A stretch of DNA of 26,728 nt from a virus. The DNA is taken from IMG/VR virus record IMGVR_UViG_3300037088_000923, positions 1 to 26,728 of that record. One strand, given 5' to 3'. Shown here one piece after another: positions 1 to 6,254 of this stretch. Under the pieces are notes generated by a model that saw nothing but the letters and a program-made list of their open reading frames with translations, ran no database searches and was not told the DNA's origin. Each line of letters opens with the position of its first letter. Position 1 is the stretch's first letter. Made by a program: the position numbers and the translations under genes.

Positions 1-204
1 AAGTTTTTCTTTTAGTTTGATGAATCCCTTTTTGTCTTCGGAGGCGGCGAGGAAATAAGTTCCATCTTCTTCTTTGATATAATCAAAGAGATGATAGTCG
101 TAGATTCTTTGCCCTGCAATTGTGTCGTGGATCTGATATCTTTCCGGGATTGGATTTCGAACTTCTGCAACGGGGATTTCATTGAGTCCTGTTGTTTTTG
201 TCAT
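1..204 (-). CDS. Hypothetical early protein (partial, runs off the window)
   Basis: The reading frame opens at an ATG at 202-204 (N-terminus MTKTTGLNEIPVAEV), stays open through base 1, and so lacks its C-terminus here. An AAGGAGG SD sits at 212-218 on the minus strand, which fixes the start. The visible 68 residues are hydrophilic with many aromatic and acidic residues, and show no signal peptide or membrane segment. It is the last gene of the leftward early operon in this window. I do not recognise a family. Confidence 0.7.
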   Translation of the reverse strand, partial: MTKTTGLNEIPVAEVRNPIPERYQIHDTIAGQRIYDYHLFDYIKEEDGTYFLAASEDKKGFIKLKEKL

Positions 205-216
205 GGTCTGGCCTCC

Positions 217-408
217 TTATCGTGGTGGTAAGTAATGAGTTTCGATACCGCACTTTTCCCGCCTGATAATTCTCCGGGCTTCCTTTTCAAGAACTTCAGA
301 AGCGTAGGTGGCAGGCAATATATTATTTCGCTTTGCCTCTCTTTGCAAGGCTTTTTTTGCATCCACAGAGATATATGATCCCTGCACAACTCGTTTAATC
401 CTTGGCAT
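217..408 (-). CDS. Small basic protein, possible ribbon-helix-helix DNA-binding protein
   Basis: This 63-residue protein begins MPRIKRVVQGSYISVDAKK. A short extended segment (about residues 8-15, SYISVDAK) is followed by two predicted helices (about 16-24 and 30-47), which is the size and order of a ribbon-helix-helix (CopG/Arc-like) repressor. AGGAGG precedes the ATG at 406-408. The gene overlaps the end of the upstream gene by 14 bases, so the two are probably translated together. The assignment is from shape and length only; a plain hypothetical protein remains possible. Confidence 0.65.
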   Translation of the reverse strand: MPRIKRVVQGSYISVDAKKALQREAKRNNILPATYASEVLEKEARRIIRREKCGIETHYLPPR

Positions 409-697
409 TATCTATTCCCTCCTGATCGTAGAATTTTTCCCACTTCTTTGACTCTCCTTTTTTGCAAGTTTTGTAATGGACGATGAGATCGGGATCATCG
501 TCGGCAAGGGCTCCACAATTGATGCATTCATAGACATCCAGATTATCTGTGTGATGAATGACTTCAAGCTCATTGCATTTTTCTTTATCAATCAAAGTTT
601 TTGTTTCTTGTTTGTGATCTTCCCATGTTCTTCTAAATTGCCAACCCAACCAAAAGGATATTCCGATAAGCAAAATCACTCCTATTGCCAATTCCAT
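395..697 (-). CDS. Membrane-anchored small protein with a zinc-finger-like C-terminal domain
   Basis: In this 100-residue protein, residues 2-18 (ELAIGVILLIGISFWLG) form one strong transmembrane segment. A charged, probably helical stretch follows, then a Cys/His cluster at about residues 57-78: CINCG, then a His and a Cys about 15-20 residues later (VHYKTC). This fits a C2H2/C2HC zinc site. The likely topology is a membrane anchor with a cytoplasmic zinc domain. The SD (AAGGAGG) overlaps the stop codon of the upstream 42-residue gene. No family recognised. Confidence 0.7.
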   Translation of the reverse strand: MELAIGVILLIGISFWLGWQFRRTWEDHKQETKTLIDKEKCNELEVIHHTDNLDVYECINCGALADDDPDLIVHYKTCKKGESKKWEKFYDQEGIDNAKD

Positions 698-708
698 AAT
701 TTACCTCC

Positions 709-837
709 TTATCCTTTTCCTTTATTAATTTTGAGCTTCATTTGATAGATGTCTTGTTTGCGGATTACTTTTCCTCCAGTTGCTTTAATCATAGCAAGAT
801 GCAAATGCCATGGGGCTTTGATCCATTCAGTTTTCAT
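709..837 (-). CDS. Hypothetical 42-residue protein
   Basis: This short frame runs from an ATG at 835-837 to a TAA at 709-711. Its N-terminus is MKTEWIKAPWHLHLAMI and it ends in a Lys/Gly-rich tail. GGGAGG lies 6-7 bases before the ATG, and its own stop is embedded in the SD of the next gene, the same tight packing as the rest of this operon. The protein is basic with an aromatic N-terminus. No family recognised. Confidence 0.6.
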   Translation of the reverse strand: MKTEWIKAPWHLHLAMIKATGGKVIRKQDIYQMKLKINKGKG

Positions 838-848
838 CTCTGCCTCCC

Positions 849-967
849 TCAGGTTATTTCCCAGCAGATTAAATCCTCATCGACGCGGACAAGTCTCAAC
901 TCTTCACCGTTTTTCTTTGGCTTGTTTTCTCTTGCCTCTTTTAGAGTCTCGTAGTTTTGCCCTTTTG
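849..967 (-). pseudogene. -1-frame continuation of the split small gene
   Basis: After the heptamer at 965-959 the -1 frame reads 36 further codons (QNYETLKEAR... ending LICWEIT) to a TGA at 849-851. The composition looks protein-like. The stop abuts the SD (GGGAGG) of the next gene, exactly as other stops in this operon do. The frame has no start codon or SD of its own, so it should be made only by frameshifting or by an intact version of the gene. It is labelled pseudogene only because the frame is broken in this sequence. Confidence 0.45.
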
Positions 968-1036
968 AAACCAGTTCTCGCCTTTAAGGACTTCCCAGTG
1001 ATAGCTTGTTTTGGTTAATTGGTAGATTCGTTTCAT
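941..1036 (-). CDS. Small early protein, 5' part of a gene split by a -1 frameshift
   Basis: The ATG at 1034-1036 overlaps the TGA of the preceding gene (ATGA), with GGAG upstream, so this start is well supported. Frame 0 gives 31 residues (begins MKRIYQLTKTSYHWEVLKG) and stops at 941. The minus strand reads A AAG GGC at 965-959, which has the X XXY YYZ form of a -1 slippery heptamer. Reading -1 from there gives an open continuation to 849 and a plausible 62-residue product. One missing base in the AAAAGGG run would give the same picture. Confidence 0.5.
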   Translation of the reverse strand: MKRIYQLTKTSYHWEVLKGENWFQKGKTTRL

Positions 1037-1461
1037 GATTCCAAAGTCTCCTTTACAAAGTTTTTGAGATTGCGATTCATCTTCATCATTAACTCGATGA
1101 CCTTCTCTACTCCGGCAGTGCATTTGAATTCCCACTGGATTGGATTGCCGAGAAAGTCTGTCTCTTCATTCATCATCTCTTTGGCCAATCCTCCCGGGCT
1201 GATTGTGTAAGTATACCAGTTGGCTGGATCGATGAATCTTGCCTGACCGATAGGAGTTATTTTTTGCAAGAAACTTGACCATCTCGCAATTGTTGGTTTC
1301 TTGTTGTTGATATAGGCGACAACTCCCGGGTAATCATCACAATGATAGCAATGATCGTATCGGAGCATATCGCCTATTGGTAGGGTTGCCGGATTGAGTT
1401 GATCTTCGACTTCATACATCTCGATCTTTTTCACTATGATTTTTGTTGACTTCTTTTTCAT
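1033..1461 (-). CDS. Hypothetical early protein, 142 aa
   Basis: Its N-terminus is Lys-rich (MKKKSTKIIVKKIEMYEVED). A Cys/His group at about residues 37-42 (DHCYHCDD) could bind a metal, but no second pair is evident. The centre is rich in aromatic and proline residues (about 70-95), and the C-terminal third is a likely amphipathic helix. The start overlaps the previous stop (ATGA at 1458-1461), and its stop overlaps the next start, so it is the middle of a translationally coupled trio. No family recognised. Confidence 0.7.
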   Translation of the reverse strand: MKKKSTKIIVKKIEMYEVEDQLNPATLPIGDMLRYDHCYHCDDYPGVVAYINNKKPTIARWSSFLQKITPIGQARFIDPANWYTYTISPGGLAKEMMNEETDFLGNPIQWEFKCTAGVEKVIELMMKMNRNLKNFVKETLES

Positions 1462-1682
1462 GATTTCTCTTCCTCCTTTATTTTATGTTTGTTGAGAAGG
1501 GCAAGAGCTGTGCCATGCAGTCCTCTTCCCTTCTTGTAATACATCTCAAACCTGCGGGAAATATATTCCGATTTGAGATGATAGGTATATCTCTTAATAT
1601 TGTCTGGCTCTTTAACGACAAATAGAGAGATATCAATCACGCCATCTGGATGTTTTACTGTTGCTTCATGAATCAAATGCAT
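1458..1682 (-). CDS. Hypothetical early protein, 74 aa
   Basis: This small protein begins MHLIHEATVKHPDGVIDISL. It has two probable beta strands, then a basic helical part (about residues 35-70) with YHLKSEYISRRFEMYYKKG near its centre. GGAGGG lies 10 bases upstream of the ATG at 1680-1682. Its stop overlaps the next start by four bases. The strand-strand-helix arrangement loosely recalls small phage domains such as KTSC, but I cannot support that assignment. Confidence 0.65.
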   Translation of the reverse strand: MHLIHEATVKHPDGVIDISLFVVKEPDNIKRYTYHLKSEYISRRFEMYYKKGRGLHGTALALLNKHKIKEEEKS

Positions 1683-1698
1683 TTGTCTTGCCCTCCTT

Positions 1699-1905
1699 TC
1701 AGGCTGACCCTTCTGTTCTCAGTGCTTCGGCAAGATCGCCCAGTTCGTTATATGCCTTGTCAAAAGCGCTTTCTACAAAGGGAATCTTTTCTTCTTTAAA
1801 AATAGGCTCCATTATTTTTCGGATTTCGTTTTTTGGGATGTAAAGTGTTTTCTTTTGATTGGCGATGTCAAGGACAAAATCTGTGTAGTCAATTAATGTT
1901 GGCAT
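1699..1905 (-). CDS. Hypothetical early protein, 68 aa
   Basis: This acidic, mostly helical small protein begins MPTLIDYTDFVLDIANQ. GGAG precedes the ATG at 1903-1905, and AACTTA lies just upstream of the SD (1922-1927), a motif shared with five other starts on this strand. It has no Cys, membrane segment or recognisable motif. It lies 21 bases downstream of the 133-residue gene and belongs to the same transcript. Confidence 0.65.
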   Translation of the reverse strand: MPTLIDYTDFVLDIANQKKTLYIPKNEIRKIMEPIFKEEKIPFVESAFDKAYNELGDLAEALRTEGSA

Positions 1906-1926
1906 GATTGTCTCCTTTCTCTAAGT

Positions 1927-2328
1927 TTAAAAATCGAGGGCTCTTTTTAGATGCCCTTCCTGTGGTTTCGGTTTGTCTGGTTTCTTTTGAGGTATAAAGG
2001 GAGGATATTCACCCGGTCTTAAATCCCTTCGTTTGTTTGCCATGTCTTGTAAAGTTCGGGAAGTTTTTCGGAGAGGCTTCCCATCCGATAATTTTCTTGC
2101 ATCATATCGTCTGCGATCTGTATCCAGAGACTCTTTAATAGTTTTATTTCCCAGTGAAGACAATCTTCTCTCTGCAGCTCTTGCCAATGCAGGGTATCCA
2201 AATACTTCAGCTGCTTTTATGAAGCTTCTGAGCTTATCTGTCTTTGTGATTTTGTTGAGACGGGTAAGAAGCTGTCCGGTAGTCATTTCTTGAAATCTTT
2301 TCCTTTCGTGATCCATCAGGTCTTTCAT
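1927..2328 (-). CDS. Basic early protein, first gene after the internal hammerhead ribozyme
   Basis: This 133-residue, strongly basic protein begins MKDLMDHERKRFQEMTTGQL. Its N-terminal half (1-60) is helical, and a Lys/Arg/Pro-rich tail covers about 75-125, suggesting nucleic-acid or protein binding. It ends in LKRALDF, a C-terminal motif nearly repeated in the gene at 9014-9214 and partly in the gene at 2425-3309. AGGAGG precedes the ATG at 2326-2328. The type II hammerhead at 2361-2418 lies in its 5' untranslated region, so its mRNA probably begins at 2388 after self-cleavage. Confidence 0.75.
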   Translation of the reverse strand: MKDLMDHERKRFQEMTTGQLLTRLNKITKTDKLRSFIKAAEVFGYPALARAAERRLSSLGNKTIKESLDTDRRRYDARKLSDGKPLRKTSRTLQDMANKRRDLRPGEYPPFIPQKKPDKPKPQEGHLKRALDF

Positions 2329-2360
2329 ATCTCCTCCTTTCTCTTCTCTAAGTTTTGTTT

Positions 2361-2418
2361 GATCTCATCAGTGCTGTCATTAACAGCAGACCCGGGCATT
2401 CTATCCCGGGTTTCGATC
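2361..2418 (-). ncRNA. Type II hammerhead ribozyme, internal (copy 1)
   Basis: Read on the minus strand 5' to 3': stem II strand GATC (2418-2415), core GAA plus A15.1 (2414-2411), stem III ACCCGGG/CCCGGGT with an 8-base loop (2411-2390), cleavage base C17 (2389) after GGGT, stem I TGCTGT/ACAGCA with loop TAATG (2388-2372), core CTGATGA (2371-2365), and stem II GATC (2364-2361). Every invariant hammerhead core base is present, with a GUC cleavage triplet. Predicted cleavage is between 2389 and 2388. The order (open stem II, closed stems I and III) makes it type II. It lies between the stop of the 294-residue gene (2425) and the ATG at 2328. No U-run follows the hairpins, so it is not a terminator. 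Confidence 0.92.
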
Positions 2419-2424
2419 TTTGAG

Positions 2425-3309
2425 TTAGAATTGGATATCTCTCTTGAGTGGTGTATCAATGTAAGTATTGATCTGCTCAAGGAGCTTCTCCGCTACTTTG
2501 GCGACCTTCGTCTTCGTCTTGTCATTTTGCAGGTCTGTATCAGAGATGCTTGCCACCTTCAAATTTACCTCGCCCAGAGTTTCCGTGAGGGCTTTGTCTC
2601 CGGAGATATTGAGAACCGGGAGCAACGAGATCAAATCGCGCAGGCCTGACATGACAGCCTTATCTTCTTGAAATCTCATTCTATCGGCGCTCAGGCGATC
2701 AACGATTGTCTTCACCGCCTCTGCCAATCTCTTCCAAAGATCCTTGGAGATATTGCCGTAACGATCAGAGATCGAGCCGACTAAGTTTTTCCTGACCTCT
2801 GCGAGAAGTTTTTTGTTTGCTTCGATTACAAAATGCCCGCTATTAGGAACCGGGAAGTAATCAATCTGGATCGACCACTTTGCCGCGAATTCGTCGAAGC
2901 TCAGATAATCATTTTCATCCCAGAGATCGCCCAGCGATGCCTTCGCCTTTACAAAGACCGCCTCTTGATACTTCGGTTTAAAGTCTATCAATTTGTCTTT
3001 CAATTCCTGAGAAAGCTCTTCATGGGTTTTGTTAAGTTTCTCCATGTTGGCGACGGGCAGCATCCGGACTCCTTTTGTCCATGGAACGGTCAGGGAATAA
3101 AACATCTTGAGCATTTTTCTTTGAGTATAATGGAGAGGTCCGGCATCTGTCAAGAGCTTCTTGATTACCCGGGCGCTGGTCTCATCGGCATGCTTTCTCG
3201 TTGTAAGTTCATCGGAAGCTTCTTTGTCATGTTTATTGACACCAAACTCTGTCATGGTAAGGTCAGCCAGTACCGCCACTTTTCCTAAATCTTGAATTTC
3301 TTCTTTCAT
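2425..3309 (-). CDS. Helical 294-aa early protein next to the Ycf46/Ycf35-like module (DUF3150-like?)
   Basis: This mid-sized, mostly alpha-helical protein begins MKEEIQDLGKVAVLADLTMT. It has heptad-like charged stretches around residues 90-130 and 180-230, and no Cys, membrane segment or catalytic motif that I can see. Size, helical character and position downstream of a phage AAA+ ATPase recall the DUF3150-type proteins that accompany such ATPases, but this is a weak resemblance. Its C-terminus, LKRDIQF, resembles the LKRALDF/LKRALEF ends of two other proteins here. AGGAG is upstream of the ATG at 3307-3309. The internal ribozyme begins 7 bases past its stop, so cleavage would leave its mRNA with a stem III hairpin near the 3' end. 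Confidence 0.75.
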   Translation of the reverse strand: MKEEIQDLGKVAVLADLTMTEFGVNKHDKEASDELTTRKHADETSARVIKKLLTDAGPLHYTQRKMLKMFYSLTVPWTKGVRMLPVANMEKLNKTHEELSQELKDKLIDFKPKYQEAVFVKAKASLGDLWDENDYLSFDEFAAKWSIQIDYFPVPNSGHFVIEANKKLLAEVRKNLVGSISDRYGNISKDLWKRLAEAVKTIVDRLSADRMRFQEDKAVMSGLRDLISLLPVLNISGDKALTETLGEVNLKVASISDTDLQNDKTKTKVAKVAEKLLEQINTYIDTPLKRDIQF

Positions 3310-3346
3310 GATTGTTCTCCTTTTTATATGAGTTGTAAGTTATTGG

Positions 3347-3547
3347 TTAGTGAGAATGTGCATGATCGTGATCGTGAGCCCCGTGATCGGCATCTGGATC
3401 CTCTTCAATAGTGACCTTGCCGCCCATAAGTTTATCCATCTTTGTGAGAAGCTCGTCAGCCGACATATGATTGCCGCTGCTGATCTCAGATGTCGTGACA
3501 ACGATCGTTCCGTCTTCCAATATTTTGAATGTGATGCTATCTGCCAT
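3347..3547 (-). CDS. DUF2997-like small protein with a His/Asp-rich metal-binding tail
   Basis: This 66-residue protein starts at the ATG at 3545-3547, chosen because AAGGAGG lies 8 bases upstream; a longer frame without an SD exists. Its N-terminus MADSITFKILEDGTIVVTTS forms a beta hairpin, followed by a helix around the M(S)ADELL segment, as in the short DUF2997 family commonly found beside DUF1257 (Ycf35) proteins. The tail from about residue 50 is nearly all Asp and His (DADHGAHDHDHAHSH), a likely divalent metal-binding extension. Family assignment rests on length, fold pattern and the neighbouring gene. Confidence 0.7.
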   Translation of the reverse strand: MADSITFKILEDGTIVVTTSEISSGNHMSADELLTKMDKLMGGKVTIEEDPDADHGAHDHDHAHSH

Positions 3548-3558
3548 GATTGACCTCC

Positions 3559-3891
3559 TTAAAATCTTTGGAGCTGGAAAGTATTTTCGTCCAGCTGATT
3601 TTTGAACCACTGATCCTCTTCGCTGATCTCATCAATGACACACTCGCTATATGTCCTCTTGAGCGAGTTGGAGAAGTCTGCAAGTTCTCTGTCATTCATG
3701 CTTGTGCTTTGCAGCATCCCGTTTCGGAGATCGATGACAAAAGAGTTGTATCCACCGCTATTTGCGACGATTGTATATCCATCGCTTCTCATATAATGTC
3801 CGAGTCCTTGTTTCTCCAAAGCCTTTTTCAGGATATCAATATTCTCAACTCTGAATTGAACTGTTGCTGTTCTTATCTCGTAGCAAGGCAT
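3559..3891 (-). CDS. Ycf35/DUF1257-like protein
   Basis: This 110-residue protein begins MPCYEIRTATVQFRVENIDI. The pattern is an N-terminal strand, then ILKKALEKQG as a helix (about 20-30), a strand pair around YTIVANSGGYNSFVIDLRNG, and a C-terminal helical part with NSLKRTYSECVIDEI, where DUF1257 proteins carry their conserved RYA-like helix. It lies between a Ycf46-like AAA+ ATPase and a DUF2997-like gene, a set seen together in cyanobacteria, plastids and phages. The set's molecular function is unknown. GAGGAGG precedes the start. Confidence 0.68.
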   Translation of the reverse strand: MPCYEIRTATVQFRVENIDILKKALEKQGLGHYMRSDGYTIVANSGGYNSFVIDLRNGMLQSTSMNDRELADFSNSLKRTYSECVIDEISEEDQWFKNQLDENTFQLQRF

Positions 3892-3921
3892 ATTCTGTTC
3901 CTCCTCTAAGTTTTGTGAAGG

Positions 3922-3940
3922 GGCAGGGATGACCTGCCCT
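3922..3940. other. Intergenic hairpin between the AAA+ ATPase and DUF1257-like genes
   Basis: GGGCAGG (3922-3928) and CCTGCCC (3934-3940) form a perfect 7-bp stem with a 5-base loop, just downstream of the ATPase stop codon. On the minus strand no U-run follows, so a simple intrinsic terminator is unlikely. It may stabilise or pause the ATPase message. On the plus strand a loosely T-rich stretch follows, but no plus-strand gene is nearby. Confidence 0.5.
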
Positions 3941-3947
3941 TGTTTGA

Positions 3948-5504
3948 TTACATATCAAGTTTGCGACCGGAAGATTTCTTTTCGGCGACGACCATTGCCT
4001 TTGATGCCGGGACTGTCCTGCCTTCCTTCCATTGAAGCAACCAATCGATATCTTCCTTCATAGTTTTGCTTATGGGAAGAATGAGCTGATCGGCGTCGTT
4101 GGCATCTTTGCCTTTTGAAATCTTCTTAGCTGCGAGCTTGCACCAAGTCTCAAGTTCTGCTCCCGACCACCCTTCTGTATCTACTTTCGGGCATGCCTTT
4201 GCAGGCAGACCGTAGACTTTTTTGTGATGATTGAGAATCGCTTCTCTCTCTGCGATGTTCGGCAGATTGACAAAGATCGGAGCTGTATCCCACCTGCCTG
4301 CCCGTAAGTATTCAGCGGGCAGAGAGGAGATATCGTTGCAGGTCGCGAAGACAATTATTCCCGGGATCCGATTGCTCAGAAATTTAAGGAGCAGTGAATT
4401 GCTTCTGTCTGTCGATCCGCTATCTCCACCACCTTGTCTTCCCATCTTTGATGTTCCGGCTAATCCTTTTTCCAGTTCATCGATGAAGACATAAATCGGA
4501 TTTAATGGATTTGCATTGGCTGTGATGACTGCGATTGATTTCGCATAGGCATTCTCTTTCTGCCCGACGAGACCTTCACCTTGCATCTGCGCCAATTCCC
4601 ACTCGATGCACATTGTATCGTAATGCGCGGCGAGCAGCTGAACGAATCTTGATTTGCCAGTCCCTGGAGGGCCGACAAAGATCATGCCCTTTGCATTTGG
4701 ATCATCTCTCCACTCATCGGCTAATTCTTTGGCAATCTCGAAGCCAATCAGATCAGTGAGCTTGCCTGTATACTTACCAATCTTTAATCCGGGTGTTGAG
4801 TTGATCTCTTCAGCCCTCAATTCCTCGACTGTCTTTGGATCAAAGTATCCAGCATTCTTGACGAGGCTGTAAGAGAAAACTTTGATGATCTCTGCGCTGC
4901 TCAGACCTTTCGCGCCGGCAATGATCCTCTGCTTATCTTTGGTATCTGGCTCTTTGAACTGTGGATTTCCCTTTGCCGAGTAAACAATAAACTGATAAAG
5001 GGTCTCGATCTCTTTTTCATCGGGCAGGTCGTAGCTGACCTTTGCAAATTCCCTCTTGAGAATAGACGGGATCGCTTTATCGAAGCTTTCCTCTCCGACG
5101 ATGATAAGTATCTTGCGATACTCGGGAGATGAAAACTTCGTCGATCTGTTTAGCAGCCATGCAACGGTCTCTTTATTTGACTTGCCGTATTGATCGACGA
5201 CAAACCAGTTATAGTTTTTTGCGATCACGATTTGCCCGGCTTCGATCTGGTCTCTCTCCTCTCTGATATTTTCGAGGAGGTTAATCATCTCTTTTGGATT
5301 GTTGTACTTGCTCTGCCCATTGTCTCCTGTCGACTCATAATCCCAAACGGCAACCCGATATTTCGTGCCGTTGGTGTTTGCCTTGAAATATTCTTCGAGG
5401 CTGTCTTTGACATCTTGGACTGTCTTGTTTGGTTCTTGAGTCTCAATGTAAAAATAAGCATATCCGCTCTTGATACCGAATATCAATTCTGATGTTCCTT
5501 TCAT
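3948..5504 (-). CDS. Ycf46-like AAA+ ATPase
   Basis: This 518-residue protein has an N-terminal domain (about 1-240, starting MKGTSELIFGIKSGYAYFYI) with the Ycf46-type 'SGYxxxYIET' opening, and one AAA+ module. Walker A is GPPGTGKS (278-285), Walker B YVFIDELEK (338-346), sensor 1 FATCND (386-391), a candidate arginine finger lies in LRAGRWD (400-406), and sensor 2 is WSGAELE (446-452). All catalytic positions look intact, so it should hydrolyse ATP, probably as a ring. The substrate is unknown; neighbours suggest it works with the DUF1257- and DUF2997-like proteins. GGGAG is upstream of the ATG at 5502-5504. It is the largest gene of the early operon. Confidence 0.88.
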   Translation of the reverse strand: MKGTSELIFGIKSGYAYFYIETQEPNKTVQDVKDSLEEYFKANTNGTKYRVAVWDYESTGDNGQSKYNNPKEMINLLENIREERDQIEAGQIVIAKNYNWFVVDQYGKSNKETVAWLLNRSTKFSSPEYRKILIIVGEESFDKAIPSILKREFAKVSYDLPDEKEIETLYQFIVYSAKGNPQFKEPDTKDKQRIIAGAKGLSSAEIIKVFSYSLVKNAGYFDPKTVEELRAEEINSTPGLKIGKYTGKLTDLIGFEIAKELADEWRDDPNAKGMIFVGPPGTGKSRFVQLLAAHYDTMCIEWELAQMQGEGLVGQKENAYAKSIAVITANANPLNPIYVFIDELEKGLAGTSKMGRQGGGDSGSTDRSNSLLLKFLSNRIPGIIVFATCNDISSLPAEYLRAGRWDTAPIFVNLPNIAEREAILNHHKKVYGLPAKACPKVDTEGWSGAELETWCKLAAKKISKGKDANDADQLILPISKTMKEDIDWLLQWKEGRTVPASKAMVVAEKKSSGRKLDM

Positions 5505-5546
5505 GGCTTTTCTCCCTTTAAGTTTTGTCTGAGTTATTTGTTCATT

Positions 5547-5897
5547 TTATAGTTTTTCATGTATCTTCTGGATCTCTCTCCATGAGAGACTATTGAAACA
5601 TTCTTCGCTGCAAAAATCTCCCTTATTTGTTTTTTTGTAGGCTTCATTGTGGAATAAGAATTGACCGCATACAACACAGGAATTTTCATAATCTTCTTTT
5701 TTATTGATTTCTTTGTCCATCAGATTTTTCAGCTCGGTGTAAATCAGGCTCTTGCATGTCTGGTGGCTAAGCTTATCCAGATCATAATTGTAATCCATCA
5801 AAAGTTCTGTGATGTCATCTGTCCATGAATCTTCGAGTTTGTCGAAGAGATATGCCGCTAATTGATCGATCGTCTTTTTTGTAAGTTTTGTCTTCAT
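5547..5897 (-). CDS. Small protein with a C-terminal four-cysteine zinc finger
   Basis: The 116-residue form starts at the ATG at 5895-5897, preferred because GGGAGG precedes it; an upstream ATG gives 17 extra residues that overlap the preceding small gene. Residues 1-70 are helical and acidic. At about 74-100 there are two pairs, CVVCG and FCSEEC, with the spacing of a treble-clef-like zinc finger (the second pair resembles MYM/FLZ-type FCS motifs). A role in nucleic-acid or protein binding is likely, but no family is certain. Confidence 0.7.
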   Translation of the reverse strand: MKTKLTKKTIDQLAAYLFDKLEDSWTDDITELLMDYNYDLDKLSHQTCKSLIYTELKNLMDKEINKKEDYENSCVVCGQFLFHNEAYKKTNKGDFCSEECFNSLSWREIQKIHEKL

Positions 5898-5899
5898 GA

Positions 5900-5986
5900 T
5901 TATCTTCCTCCCTCTCTTAAACAAGCGTGCATGAAAATGATTATCCAAATAACTAAACCGCCCATCATTGCCGCAAATCCTGTCAT
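5900..5986 (-). CDS. 28-aa single-pass membrane peptide
   Basis: A short frame runs from an ATG at 5984-5986 to a TAA at 5900-5902, with a strong SD (AGGGAGG) 8 bases upstream and AACTTA just before it. The product MTGFAAMMGGLVIWIIIF continues into MHACLREGGR: one hydrophobic helix of about 20 residues, then a basic C-terminus, so N-out/C-in is likely by the positive-inside rule. The codons for its last residues double as the SD of the next gene. Tiny phage membrane peptides often modulate host membrane enzymes, but nothing specific can be said here. Confidence 0.55.
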   Translation of the reverse strand: MTGFAAMMGGLVIWIIIFMHACLREGGR

Positions 5987-6004
5987 GATATTTTCCTCCC
6001 TAAG

Positions 6005-6229
6005 TTATGCTCCGATTGTTAAGTAATAACCGGCGGCTGTTACTCTGATTTTGCCGTTTGGCTTGTTGATAAATAATGGACATGATCCGGTAAAATGGAT
6101 GATTGCCTCTGCAATCAGGTCCAGATTCTCTTTTGAAGAAATTGTTGAGTTTATCCGGTTTTTCCAGTTCTTTTTATTGCTGACTTTGTTAAACGCTTCT
6201 TTCAATTGTTCCTGAGAATATTTTTTCAT
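6005..6229 (-). CDS. First gene of the leftward early operon, 74-aa hypothetical protein
   Basis: The ATG at 6227-6229 is preferred, with GGAGG 9 bases upstream; a TTG further out would overlap that SD. The product begins MKKYSQEQLKEAFNKVSNKK: a basic helical N-terminal half, then a hydrophobic part with one Cys (FTGSCPLF) and a C-terminal strand (VTAAGYYLTIG). The protein could bind DNA, but no family is recognised. It lies 25 bases downstream of the leader hammerhead ribozyme, so translation would start on an RNA whose 5' end was made by self-cleavage at 6282. Confidence 0.7.
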   Translation of the reverse strand: MKKYSQEQLKEAFNKVSNKKNWKNRINSTISSKENLDLIAEAIIHFTGSCPLFINKPNGKIRVTAAGYYLTIGA

Positions 6230-6254
6230 GATCTTTTCCTCCAAAATTTATTTT

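Noticed and set aside
2361-2418. Intrinsic terminator (GC-rich hairpins between two minus-strand genes)
   Set aside because: The two hairpins have no U-run on the minus strand, and the sequence between and around them matches all hammerhead core positions in both copies.
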